Assembly (NCBI GenBank): GCA_019279435.1
Contig: JAAALK010000080.1
Span: forward strand, 34,801,337-34,865,336
Direction: 5' to 3'
Source: Zizania palustris
Taxonomy: Eukaryota > Streptophyta > Magnoliopsida > Poales > Poaceae
DNA length: 64,000 bases
The notes beneath the pieces are model-generated. The model was not told the DNA's origin and made no database searches. It saw only the letters and a program-made list of their open reading frames with translations. How positions within the stretch are numbered: the stretch's first letter is position 1; each line of letters starts with the position of its first letter. Positions 22,206-33,385 of the stretch are shown here, in pieces. The position numbers and the translations under genes were made by a program.

Positions 22206-25200
22206 TTGTGCAGGATCGGGGACTGGAGGACGTTTGGATCATGGACTCAGGGTGTTCTCGCCACATGACGGGACATCGCAGATGGTTCTCCAGTCTCACT
22301 CCCCTGAGCTCCAAAGAGTACATCACCTTCGGGAATAGTGGTCAAGGGAAAGTAAGTGGCATTGGCTCAATTCGCATTTCAGACCATTTTTCTTTGAAGA
22401 ACGTTGCCTTGGTTGGAAACTTGAACTTCAATCTTATTTCTGTTTCGCAACTACTTGAGGATGGTTTGGAGGTGCGTTTTAAGAAGGGCAATTCATCTAT
22501 GATTGATTCTAAAGGGTCTTTGATTTGCCAGATCTTACCTTTCGGTAAAGTTTTTCGAATTGACTTCTCTAGTTCTTTTGGCCCTTCTCGCTGTTTGATT
22601 GCTGGATCTTCTTCTGAGCTCTGGAAGTGGCATAGGAGGTTAGGTCATTTGAGTTTTGATCTGCTAGTCAGGTTAAGCTCTATGGACCTCATACGAGGAT
22701 TGCCCAAGCTTAAAATGGAAAAAGATCTAGTTTTCCATCCCTGTCGTCACGGGAAAATGGTTGCCGCTTCTCACTCACCTGTAACTCAGGTGATGACTTC
22801 GTATCCAGGCGAGCTGTTACACATGGACACTGTCGGTCCAGCTCGAGTACGCTCAGTCGGCGGGAAGTGGTACGCACTTGTGATTGTTGATGACTTTTCT
22901 CGATTCTCGTGGGTTTTCTTTTTGGAGTCTAAGGATGAAACTTTTCAATTTGTTCATGACCTGATTTTGAAGCTGAAGAATGAGAACAATGGTCGGATGC
23001 GAGCAATTCACTCCGACAACGGCTCTGAGTTCAAGAACTCTCAGTTCGTCAGCTTCTGTAGTGATCAAGGTCTTGACCATCAGTTTTCTTCTCCTTACAC
23101 TCCCCCACAGAACGGCGTTGTGGAACGAAAGAACCGCACACTAGTCGAGATGGCCAGGACGATGCTCGATGAGCATAGGACTCCTAGGCGCTTTTGGGCT
23201 GAAGCCATGAACACGGCTTGCTCTCTGGCCAACCGCATTTTTCTTAGAGCTTACCTTGGTAAGACCTCATATGAGTTGCGGTTTGGCAGACAGCCCAAGG
23301 TGAGCCACTTGCGAGCGTTTGGCTGTAAGTGCTTTGTGCTCAAGAAGGGAGGGCATTTGGACAAGTTTGAGTCTCGTTGCTGGGATGGAGTTTTTCTTGG
23401 TTATGCATTGCATTCTCGAGGTTTCCGTGTTTGGAACCTCGAATCCCAGCAGCTTGTCAAGACTTGCGAGGTTTCTTTTGATGAGTCCTTGCCTTCTTTA
23501 ACTCCTTCTTTTGAGCTTTCTGGTGATGGTGAGCTCGGAGAGTCCATCTTCGAGGAAGATGAGGATACTCCAGCTGCTGATGAGGGTGGGCCTTCTGCAC
23601 CTCCTGCAGAGCCCACACCTTCTGAGACTTCGAGTGAGGACGAGGGCGGACCTCTGATCACTTCTTCCACTTCGATCGAGCCCCCTCAGTCGAGTCCAGA
23701 GGTGCCAGCTGCTGACTCCGGTGAGGTGACGTCAGATCACCAAGGATCCCGAGCAGTTCAGCGTGATCACCCCTAAGAGCTCATCATCGGTGATGTGTCT
23801 ACAAGAACTTTGCGTTCGTCTGTTGACTCTCTTGCTGTGTTTGCTGAATCTGCTTTTGTTGCATCTTTTGAGCCCAGAGACATTTCTCATGCTCTTTCTG
23901 ACTCGAACTGGATTAATGCCATGCAAGAAGAGCTTGAGAATTTTGTCCGCAATCGGGTTTGGACACTAGTAGAGATGCCACCCGGATGCAACCCCATAGG
24001 CACCAAGTGGGTGTTCAAGAACAAGCAAGGTGAAGATGGGGTTGTGGTGCGCAACAAAGCTCGACTAGTTGCCCAGGGTTTTTGCCAGAAGGAAGGTATT
24101 GATTTTGAAGAAACATTCGCTCCTGTTGCCCATCTTGAGTCCATTCGCATTCTCTTAGCTTTTGCCGCTTCGAAGGGTTTTAAGCTTTTTCAAATGGACG
24201 TCAAGAGTGCTTTTCTGAACGGGTACATAGAGGATGAGGTTTATGTTAGATAGCCCCCCGGTTTTGAGAACCCTAAGTTTCCTCGACATGTTTTTAAGCT
24301 GCAGAAAGCTTTATACGGGTTAAAGCAAGCCCCCAGGGCTTGGTATGACCGGTTAAAGCAGTTTTTGTTGGGGAAGGGCTTTGTGATGGGTTCTGTGGAT
24401 AAGACTCTCTTCTTGCTCAAAGATGCTTCAGATTTTTTAGTCGCTCAGATTTATGTGGATGATATTATTTTTGGCGGTACTACTAATGATCTTGTGTCCA
24501 AGTTTTCTGAGCAGATGCACAACGAGTTCGAGATGAGCCTCATGGGTGAGCTCAAGTACTTTCTAGGGCTCCAGATCAAGCAAACCAAGGACGACACCTT
24601 CATCCACCAAGGTAAGTACACTCGTGACATGCTGAAAAAATTTGACTTTGGTGGTGAGCTGAAGCCGCAGATGACCCCAATGGGTACATCTGGGGGCCTG
24701 GACAAGGACGAGAGCGGCGTCAAGGTCAACGAGAGAGAATTTCGAGGGATGATCGGTTAGCTGCTATACTTGACGGCGACGAGGCCAGACATACAGTTCG
24801 CCGTGGGACTGTGCGCGCGCTTCCAGTCTTCACCACGCACGTCTCATCGGCAAGCTGTCAAGCGTATCTTCAGGTATCTTACCTATGCGCCTGATCTTGG
24901 TCTTTACTATTCAGCATCATCATCTCTTGCTTTATCTGGCTTTTCGGACGCTGACTTTGGTGGGTGCCGGTTGGATCGCAAGTCGACTTCCGGTACTTGC
25001 CAGTTTCTTGGATCATCTCTTGTGTCTTGGTCTTCTCGAAAGCAATCTGGAGTTGCTCTTTCGACCACGGAGGCTGAGTATGTAGCTGCTGCTAGCTGCT
25101 GCTCACAGTTGGTTTGGATGATTTCCACTTTGAGAGATTTTGGGTTGTTCTTTCCTACCAGGGTTCCTTTGTTTTGCGACAGCACCAGTGCAATTAGTGT

Positions 25201-25402
25201 AGGGAAAAACTCATGTCTCCATTCAAAAACCAAACACATTGATGTGCGCTTTCACTTTTTGCGGGATCAATATGAGAAAGGTGTCATTGACCTTGTTCAT
25301 GTTGATACTCATCATCAGTTGGCTGGCATTTTCACCAAACCCCTAGATCAGTCTACTTTTGAGCGTTTACGAGGGGATTTGGGTGTTGTGTATCCTTTCT
25401 AG
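22166..25402 (+). pseudogene. Element F pol: protease, integrase, RT, RNase H (three in-frame stops, no frameshift)
   Basis: Pol is open from about 22166, overlapping gag's end by about 37 nt in a different frame. The aspartic protease motif MDSGCSRHMTG comes first. An HRRLGHLSF pre-integrase motif follows, where the usual HxxxGH is present. The integrase core has the D (HMDTVGP), D (SDNGSEF) and E (VVERKNRT) residues. RT has KARLVAQGF, QMDVKSAFLNG and the catalytic YVDDIIFG. RNase H has SDADFGG, STTEAEYVA and the C-terminal TKPLDQSTFERL. Stops are TAA 23774-23776, TAG 24251-24253 and TAG 24758-24760, all in the same frame as the flanking sequence. All catalytic residues inspected are present, so inactivation is recent and by point changes. 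Confidence 0.93.
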
Positions 25403-26760
25403 GATATTTTGCGTCAGTTTTCTTTCTTCTTTACTCTTTTCTTGAGTCTTTTTATGTGTGTTCATATCATACATATTCACATATCACACTTTTGAGCCCG
25501 CTTCTGTTATATGATTGAACTGCTTTACTTAGTCTAGCTGGTACATGCTTTTGATTACTTGTCAATGATCATGCTTTGGTTCAGTTCACTTGATATGTCT
25601 GATATCTGTCATATGCATGGCTTTTATGCTTTAAACTTGAAAAATGATCACCATTGCTTCTGGTAACTAGCATGTGTAGGCTGAGTGCTTTAGCTATCTG
25701 TTACATGCCCTGTAGCTAGTTCCTCACATAGATGTAGATATGCAACTTGGACATCTTTATGCTTTAACATGGAAAATGTGCTATAAAAATGATAAGAATC
25801 AAAAATGATGAAAATTCCATTCCTTTTTATGCTTGAGTGGAAAAGATCCAAGTGGGTTTGCTTTGTCGCACTACTTTGTTCTAGACTGCTTACCATAGCA
25901 CTTTGGTATGAACTAGGACATTGTAGTGTATGCCAAGACCAATGTCTTAAGATTCCGATGGTCCAGTTCTGGCCTAGGCTTGACTTGGTCGGTTAGCATA
26001 AGGTTTGACATGCAAATAACCCTTGGCAAAAATGAAAAAGGAAAATGAAAAAGCCTAAAAATTAAAAAGACAACAAGTTTGCTGACGCACTTTGTTTTGG
26101 ACAATGCTTATCTTGGTAGATATCAGTTAGTTTCTGCATCTCATGCCTTCCCTTGCTTGTTAACTAGAAAATGTGGTGATGCCTTTGTTTGGAAAAACTG
26201 AAAAATGCGTGCTAATGACTTTCTTTAGATATCATCTGTTGTACTGATCATGCCATGTGTCTTAGACAGTATGTCTTTTGCTATACTTGCTAGATGTTGT
26301 AATTGCAGTTAATCATATCTGAGAAGCATGCTTTCTACACTCCACCTGCACCCCAGTTGCATTCATTGCATATTTTGAGGGGGAGTTGCATTTCAGGGGG
26401 AGTCTGCGTCTTAGAGTGCTTGATGAGTTCACTTGTCAACAAGGGGGAGAATTTTTGGTATAAGAGTTTAAGGGGGAGTTTTGGCTTTCTCTGGGATTTG
26501 TTTCAGGGGGAGTTTTTGTCCCGTTTGTCCTTACTATTTTGATATCCTTGTTGATGTTTCTGAGACTGCACTCGTTTTGAGCTTTTACCTTTGGTTAACC
26601 ATAATGACCGTTTCTTGCTTTTGTTCGGCTTTTGGTCATTAGGGTTAAACTTTTACTTTATTTTCTTCTTCTCTGTTTTCTTGTGTTTTGTTTTCGTGTT
26701 TCCACAGTTGTTCGCAGGTACTGAAGAGCAGATGAAGAGAAGTGTTGACAATGCACTCAT
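25403..26760 (+). other. Element F 3' noncoding region
   Basis: About 1.36 kb lie between pol and the 3' LTR with no supported protein. Purine-rich motifs AGGGGGAG recur near 26378, 26394, 26441, 26469 and 26506, before the true tract at 26761. No env-like open frame was seen, though some members of this lineage carry one here. Confidence 0.7.
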
Positions 26761-26772
26761 CAAGGGGGAGAT
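26761..26772 (+). other. Polypurine tract of element F
   Basis: CAAGGGGGAGAT lies immediately before the 3' LTR start TGAGGAGCC. Confidence 0.85.
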
Positions 26773-28545
26773 TGAGGAGCCATGCTGAATAGCGTGGGCC
26801 TCATGGCTCCAGATGTGATGAGTCATTGTCAACGATAGTCAAAGAGGACTGAAAAGAGAGAGAAGACCTGTTGCGTCTGGGCCGCGTGTGACTTAGGTAC
26901 ACGGGCAGCGAGCGACTGTCGGGCAGAGGGGCCGCGAAGTCGGGCTGGCCCAATCCGGGTACATGGGCTAGGAGCAGCAGAGGATCCACTGGGCTGTTGA
27001 CCGGGATTGACTCAGGTACACGGGCGGCGAGCGATTGCCGGGCTGAGGGAGCTGCGGAATCGGGCCGGCCCAATCCAGGTACCCGGTGCGAAGACGGTGG
27101 ACGCTTTGTCAGTTTCGGCGCAAAACTCATGACCGCTGATCTCGGATCTGACCGTTCTGAGGTGAAGCCGTAGCTGCTACGAAAGCTCTGCATCAGGACA
27201 AGTTACCTTTATTTAGGTTTTTACTTTTTTGCCTTTAGGCCCACAGTCTGTCAGTCGAGTCTGTAAAAACCCTAAGGGCATTTCGGTCTTTTCCATTTTA
27301 TTCAGCGTCTGTAAAAACCCTAGGGGTATTTCTGCATTTTTCCATTTAATGGGCTGCCTATAAATAGGCCCCAATATCCTAGGGTTAGTGCACCCATTTT
27401 TAATACACTTTCCAGATTTCTGAAATTTGTGGGTCATTTTTCTTTCCTCTTCACTGTTCTTCCGCCGCCGCCAGGATTCACTTTCCCCTTTCACCGAGAG
27501 TTTTTCGTTCACTCGGCGCATCTCGTCCGGGCTTCAATAGCCGTCGTGGTCGCTTGGCCACCAGGACCCGTGGCTGGCGTGCGAATAGCACTTGAGTGCC
27601 TCTCTTCCGTGCGGCGTGTGCAGCAGGAAGGCCACGTGAAGCCAGCAGCTAGGCTGCATAGTGCTAGCGATTGCAAGGCTCGGCGAAGAAACCAGAAGGG
27701 GCTGGTTGGTTTTCGACAGGACTTCCAGGCGCACGCAAATCAAGGCTTCGGCATGTGACCAGGCGAAGGAAGCAAGGAAAAATCACATTGCACGGTAAAT
27801 CCTGTTTGCCTCATTTTGCGTGCATTTGCTATTACTTTTTTGTTGTTAGTCCTCTGTTTAATCCTTTGTATCGTGAGTACTGTAGCTACGAACAAGAAGT
27901 ACTGTAGCGTGAAATACTATAGATTCGTAGTACTGTTGCAGCATTTTTCTAAAGCTCCAGGGTTCTGTTTCATTCAACGAATCAAACCAAACCATGATTA
28001 GTACTAATTACGTTTCTCGATTTGCGTGCTAATGAAATATTCATGTGTTGCCTTGTTTCACGTACTGATAGTACTATTTCAATATCTTCTGAAACATCCG
28101 ATTGCATGTGATGGCATACTGCTAAGAATTAATTTTTCCATGAATATATTTCATCTGTTGATTTAATCTTTGTGCTGTCATTACTTCTGTTGGTTCATCT
28201 GCTGTTTTGATAGATGATATTGATTCTGGTGTTTTAATCTGTGCACTGTTTTTTTTCGGTTAGAACATCACAGTTTACCATCTTCATGTGTGTTGATTTG
28301 ATTTAATGCCTGTGAGTTAATTAATCTGCTGAACCTACCATTAAGCATTGTGGTGGTGTCTTTTTAATTAGGACACCGGTTGTTTTTTAGGCTAGATTAT
28401 TTTAAGCACCTGCGATCTGTTTGCTTCAGAGTTTTTTTTTTTGTTTGTCGAGGTGCGTTGGGTGTTGGGAGCAGGCCATTGATTCGAAAGAATTTTTTAG
28501 GCGCCCATTCACCCCCCCCCTCTGGTCGCTACTTTCGGTCCTACA
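26773..28545 (+). repeat. 3' LTR of element F
   Basis: Matches 17621-19386 and ends CGGTCCTACA. It is followed by the ACCTC duplication and the remainder of C's LTR. Confidence 0.95.
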
Positions 28546-28550
28546 ACCTC
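28546..28550. repeat. Target-site duplication of element F, right copy (ACCTC)
   Basis: Identical to 17616-17620. Confidence 0.95.
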
Positions 28551-29421
28551 TATCAAACAACTACTCAACGCATCACCACCCTTGGCTTCCCAACATTAAT
28601 CCCGGTGGGATTCGACACTTGGAGCTGGGCTGCATCATTTTGATATCTGGCGAAGAGGTGAGTCTTGTCACCCCCGATGATCATATCGATTAGGTTAGTG
28701 CATTCATGACTACATCAGTTTGATCTATTGAAGCACTGGGTGAAACAGTACGATCGTCGATTTATCACGGTGTATTTGCTAGGTCTTAGGCTGCATCAGA
28801 TTGATCTCTTCGATTGATGTGATCTAGGTGTGGAAGTTTGAGGCTCCATTGGTTAGGTCTGACATCTCTTGCTATTGTATCTTTTTCATATTGTATATCG
28901 TTCATCTAAATAAAGCATGCCCGATACTTTGACATATTATTAAGATCATCGTGATTAGCTATTGTCTTGGTTAGGTCCGATCTAGTTATTGTGATGATTT
29001 TATGATATGGACATGTTATCTGGCACATTTTATTTATTTCTATCTGAGTACAAGTTGATAGGTTATCTTTAATTCAATGCCATATCTTATTTGCCATCGA
29101 AAAGTACTCATCGGCCCATATGTGTAAACTTCCTATCTCATCAGTCGATGGCATGCTTGCACGATTGCTTCGCCCGTGGTCATCGGCCCTATGACCAATC
29201 AACATAATTGTCCGCAATTATCCTATCCTTGTGCGATCATCGGCTCGATAGCCGATAGGATATGCTTCTGATATTATTCTCTCTGTTTCCCTATCAGTTG
29301 TAGGGTCAAACTGATTGGCATGTCTTGAACCCCTTTTCTAAGAACGTTGGACCTATACTGGAGTTAAGCAGATCTCCTAGGCCATGCGTGTGTCAAAGTG
29401 TGACAAAAAAATGCACCAACA
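28551..29421 (+). repeat. Element C left LTR, second part
   Basis: Continues C's LTR after F and ends TGCACCAACA. It is alignable by eye to 44111-44979. It has no open reading frame of interest. Confidence 0.85.
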
Positions 29422-29428
29422 TGCTTTT

Positions 29429-29446
29429 TGGCATGCCCGGTGGGAC
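29429..29446 (+). other. Primer-binding site of element C
   Basis: TGGCATGCCCGGTGGGAC starts eight bases after the LTR end. The tRNA was not identified. Confidence 0.75.
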
Positions 29447-29925
29447 ACCAGACTTCGCCCGTCAGTTAGATGAGACTCGGAACAGTAACACTATTGGAGT
29501 AACAGATGGCGGGGTTGGACCAACCCTTAGTAAACAACTCAAGTTCACCCTATGGAGACGACATCGATGAAACGGATGGTAAACTCGGTCAAGGTTTCAC
29601 CACGGCTGATGAACTTCAAGAAGTAGACATCGGACCAGGTGACAGGCCGAGGCCAACCTTCGTAAGTGCTCAACTTTCCGATGAGATAAAGAGTTAACTA
29701 ATCACATTGCTATGAGAATATTGGGATTGTTTTGCATGGGAGTATCATGAGATGTCAAGTTTAGGCTGATCGGTCGTAGAACAACGGATGCCAATAAAAC
29801 AGGGATATCAACCGTTCAAGCAGTCACCTCATCGATTCAAGGTGGAGATATATCCAGATATCAAGGCGGAGATAACAAGGTTGTAAGACATAGGATTCAT
29901 AAGATCGTGCCGATATGCAGAATGG
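29447..29925 (+). pseudogene. Element C: collapsed 5' coding region running into RT N-terminus
   Basis: Where several kb of gag and protease are expected, fewer than 500 bp remain. The part from about 29580 resembles the protease-to-RT linker of B (a KLGQGF...EEVDIG stretch, B 37325-37375), followed by degraded RT N-terminal sequence with stops (FAWEYHEM-like at about 29740). Gag and protease have therefore been deleted from this copy. Confidence 0.65.
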
Positions 29926-30767
29926 GTGTCGAATATAGTACCAGTATGGAAGAAAAGTGGGAAGCTCAGGATTTGTGTTGATTTCAGAGATCTGAATAAG
30001 GCGACCCCAAAAGATGAGGACCCAATGCCGACCGTAGATTTGTTGGTGGATGCCACATCGGGTCACAAGATCATCAGCTTCATGGACGAGAATGTGGGCT
30101 ATAATCAGATTTTCATGGTTGATGAAGATATTCATAAGACGAATGTCTGGTGTCCAAGGTCCATCAGGTTATATGAGTGGGTAGTGATGACCTTCGGCTT
30201 GAAAAACACTGGAGAAACTTACCAGAGAGCCATGAATAATATTTTCCATGACTTGATCGACATGTTAGTGGAGATATACATTGATGACGTCGTGGTAAAA
30301 TCAAGGAGCATCCAAGACCACGTGGCTGATCTACGTCAAGTTTTAGAAAGGGCCAGGAAATACAGATTAAAGATGAATCCCAAAAAGTGTGCCTTTGGTG
30401 TATTGACAGGGAAGTTCCTGGCCTTTATCGTGCATTTAAGAGGGATCGAGATCTGCTAGCACAATATTGAGGCAATCAAGAATACCCAAACCCTACTGAT
30501 AAAACTAAATTACAGTCATTGATTGGGAAGATAAATTTCCTCGGAAGGTTCATAGCAAACTTCTCAATGAAAATAGAGCAATTTACTCCATTGTTAAAGT
30601 TGAAACCCGACAAGGAATTCGCATGGGGAGAAAAGCAGCAAAGAACGTTTGACAAAATCAAGCAATACCTAAGTTCACCGCCAATATTTATGACGCCGCA
30701 AAAGGGGACTCCGTTCAGGCTATATTTTTCGGCAGACAGCGAAGCTATTGGAGCGGTTCTGATTTAG
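29926..30767 (+). pseudogene. Element C reverse transcriptase (broken)
   Basis: RT motifs appear in order: KLRICVDFRDLNKATPKDE, FMDENVGYNQI, MTFGLKNTGETYQRAM, the catalytic YIDDVVVKS with both Asp, and MNPKKCAFGV. A stop at 30457-30459 and a small shift separate the thumb and connection region (30519-30767), which contains FLGRFIANFS and the start of RNase H. Copying of element RNA would be its role. The missing gag and protease make C dependent on other copies even before the stops. Confidence 0.88.
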
Positions 30768-31316
30768 GAGGTCAACAAGAAAGAGCGGGTGATATTCTAT
30801 CTCAGCAGAAGACTACTAGACATTGAGACCCGGTACCCCATAGTGGAGAAGCTTTGTTTATGTTTGTACTTTGCAGGCACCATATTGAGACATTACTTGC
30901 TCTCTACAGAGTGCACTGTAGTATGTAAGGCCGATGTCATTAAATATATGCTATCGACCCCAGTGCTAAAAGGATGTATCAGGAAATGGGTCCTCGCTCT
31001 AACCGAATTTGATCTCAGGTATGAATCGGCTAAGGCAATAAAAGGGCAAGCGATAACTGATTTCATAGTTCAACACAAGGCCGAGGTGGTAACACACGTT
31101 GAGCCAGCACCATGGACATTGTTCTTTGATGAATCAGTGTGCCGGCACGGATGTGGCATCGGCATGGTAATCATCTCCCCTCTGGGGGCACCATTTGAAT
31201 TTGCATACACTATCAAGCTCTTCTCCACCAATAACCAAGCTGAATATGAGGTCGTGTTGAAGGCATTGCAATTATGGGTGCCGATACAGTCGAGATTCTC
31301 GGAGACTCTCTGCTAA
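30768..31316 (+). pseudogene. Element C RNase H and archaeal-type second RNase H (broken)
   Basis: The usual gypsy RNase H region runs from IGAVLI through FYLSRRLLDIETRYP to RHYLLS. The second domain begins with WTLFFDESVCRHGCGIG, where other Tat copies have FDGS, then STNNQAEYEVVLKAL. It is cut short by a frame change before the third catalytic Asp. A TAG at 30765-30767 interrupts the first domain. Confidence 0.85.
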
Positions 31317-31654
31317 TTATGAAGTAGCTATCAGATGAGTATGAGTGCAAGGACGATGTACCAAAAGAGTACCATGATCGCCATCGAACTATAATGGCAA
31401 ACTTCCGAAGCGTGACGCTCACTCACATCCCAAGCGAGTAGAACTCGGAGGCAAATGATTTGGCCCAAATAGCACCAGGATATAAGTCGATGGCTAGGTC
31501 TGTCGAGGTAGAAATCGTGGAGTTAGAAGCCGATGATTGGAGGTATGATATTATTAATTATCTAAAAAACCCTTCAGCATCGGCGCCAAGAAAACTCAGG
31601 TATCATGCAACCAAGTACGTCTTGCACAGCGAAGATTTGTACCGTCGGACACAG
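31317..31654 (+). pseudogene. Element C second RNase H tail and integrase N-terminus (truncated)
   Basis: The frame at 31460-31657 has the linker and the start of the integrase N-terminal region (YVLHSEDLYRRTQ), parallel to VLVDDTLYLRT in B near 39690. The sequence then changes abruptly to segment G. The rest of C's integrase is absent from the window. Confidence 0.75.
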
Positions 31655-31932
31655 TGACGTCCCGATTTACCAAATCGGAACATTATTGAATTTCCAAAGA
31701 AAAACAATAATACAAGAGGTTCATCATGCGACAACGTACATACGAGCAATCATTCGTGGTGCGCAGACCACATTATTACAAAAGAGTAAAATTAAAATAA
31801 ATAATAAAAAGCATGACGAACGCCCTCTTCAGGATCTTCTTCTTGACTGGGTCGCTACTCTAGACCATCTTCCTAGTAGGCATCCTCTGAATTATATGTC
31901 CAACGGGTATGAGTACAAAAAGTACTAAACAA

Positions 31933-31937
31933 GACAC
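31933..31937. repeat. Target-site duplication of element B, left copy (GACAC)
   Basis: Identical to 42358-42362. Confidence 0.95.
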
Positions 31938-33347
31938 TGTTGATAGCAAAAAATGGCATCAATGGCTGAGATTGTCGAAATGTCAATTTTGATTATCTGG
32001 GCCGAAAATACACATGTCCGGGGGATGGCCGAAGCCCTACAAGGCCGAAGGTCCATTGGGCTATGGGCTCCGAAAGCCTCTGGCCAGCCCACGGCCTTCG
32101 GCCGAGAAGCCTTCGGAGGCCCACGCCACCGAAGCTTCAGCCAGAGGAGTCAGACCAAAGTCCTACAGGGCCGAAGGTCCATTGGGCTATGGGCTCCAAA
32201 AACCTCTGGCCAGCCCATGGCCTTCGGCCGGGACGCCTTCGGAGGCCCATGCCACCGAAGCTTCGGCCCGAGGAGCAGGCCTCGACGGGCCCAGCAGAAG
32301 CCCACTTCGGCAGAGATGGAGTTGTATGCGATTCCAACTTAGTTTTTATCTCCATCTGGCCGGGTTAATAGCAGATTAGATTGGAAATTAAGCCCCTATA
32401 AATAAAGAGGCGAGGCCAGCATAGAGGCCCCCCAACTGAAACCAAACCAAAGCCCTATGCTTTGATCGTATTTACTTTACCTTTATTTTCCTGTACCTCT
32501 TCGTGGGTTTGCCTAGAAGCCCTCCACCGGCCACTTCAGAACAATGGTAACCCTTGTTACTTCGCTTGTGAAGTATCCGTTAATCTACGTAATAGATTGC
32601 TATCGCCTTGTTACTTCGCCTGTGAAGTATCCGGTAATCTGTGTAACAGATTGCTACCTTCGCTACTAGTGCAACACTTAGTGGAATTCGGTCCTCAGGC
32701 CGAATTGGTACTTCGAATTATCTTTGTTGCAGGTTCGCACGTTCGGAGCTACTTTGTCGGAGGTATCCAGAGTTGAGAGATCGGTCTCGGAGGTCACCAG
32801 GACACCCTTCGGCGGGACTACAGGCTCCAGCAACAGGCTTCGCCAGCATACTTCGTCACAACGGGCTTCGCCATGACCATACTTCGCATCGGACGAAGTT
32901 GCGCTCGTGCGTGGCCCTCGCATCATTATTCAGTAGTTTGCTGTATCGGAGATCTCACGCCGAATCCTGTTGTTCGGAGGTGATCATGCGTCTGGATCCG
33001 TTCGGAGTCTATCTTTGGCCGGATCAGTCCAAATGCTGAAGCACCCTTCGGCGGAGTACTTCGCACCAGACGCCGAATGTACACTTCGGTGACCCCTTCG
33101 CACCAGATTTCGAACCAGACGGGCTCCGACTGGTTTGCTGATTTTATTCTGTTTAATCTATCTCTTTCAGTTGATTGGATTATTTTGTGTAATCTGGTTG
33201 CCTGGCGACTCCACCCCCCTTATCACGACTAAGGGTAGTCGGAACGCGACGTCGCTGCTACGTCATGCTTAGGCTTGTCCCTAAGTATCCGTGCACTTTT
33301 GGATCGTCGAACTGACCCAAGTGCGGGGGCACGTTTTCGTGTCAACA
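31938..33347 (+). repeat. 5' LTR of element B
   Basis: It starts TGTTGATAGC and ends CGTGTCAACA (1410 bp). A TATAAATAAAG box lies near 32397. U3 has a roughly 120-bp tandem duplication (about 32035-32280). Two hairpin units lie at about 32550-32655. It differs from the right LTR by a few percent by eye. Confidence 0.95.
32035..32280 (+). repeat. Tandem duplication in U3 of B's LTR
   Basis: A unit of about 122 bp starting at GCCCTACAAGGCCGAAG recurs at TCCTACAGGGCCGAAG (about 32160). It is rich in CTTCGG/CCGAAG. The right LTR has the same duplication (about 41040-41285), and A's LTR has a single copy. Open frames here are by-products of this repeat. Confidence 0.8.
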
Positions 33348-33354
33348 CACTTTT

Positions 33355-33372
33355 TGGCGACTCCGCTTGGGA
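33355..33372 (+). other. Primer-binding site of element B
   Basis: TGGCGACTCCGCTTGGGA starts seven bases after the LTR end. The tRNA was not identified. Confidence 0.75.
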
Positions 33373-33385
33373 AGGCTACGCCAAC

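Larger units (their letters stand above)
17621..28545 (+). mobile_element. Element F: Ty1/copia LTR retrotransposon (SIRE/Maximus-like) inserted in C's LTR
   Basis: The element is 10.9 kb with near-identical LTRs (17621-19386, 26773-28545), exact ACCTC duplications and an initiator-Met tRNA primer site. Gag is a long open frame. Pol has the copia order protease, integrase, RT, RNase H, broken by only three in-frame stops. The long gag with two zinc knuckles and coiled coil, and a long 3' region with repeated AGGGGGAG motifs, point to the SIRE/Maximus lineage. That lineage is inferred. Confidence 0.95.

Noticed and set aside
25403..26760. Envelope-like gene in element F
   Set aside because: No open frame over about 80 codons and no membrane or signal pattern of the expected type.
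32014..32379. Three overlapping 100-130 residue frames in B's LTR (and 41019-41410)
   Set aside because: Result of the CTTCGG-rich U3 duplication; noncoding in A and H.
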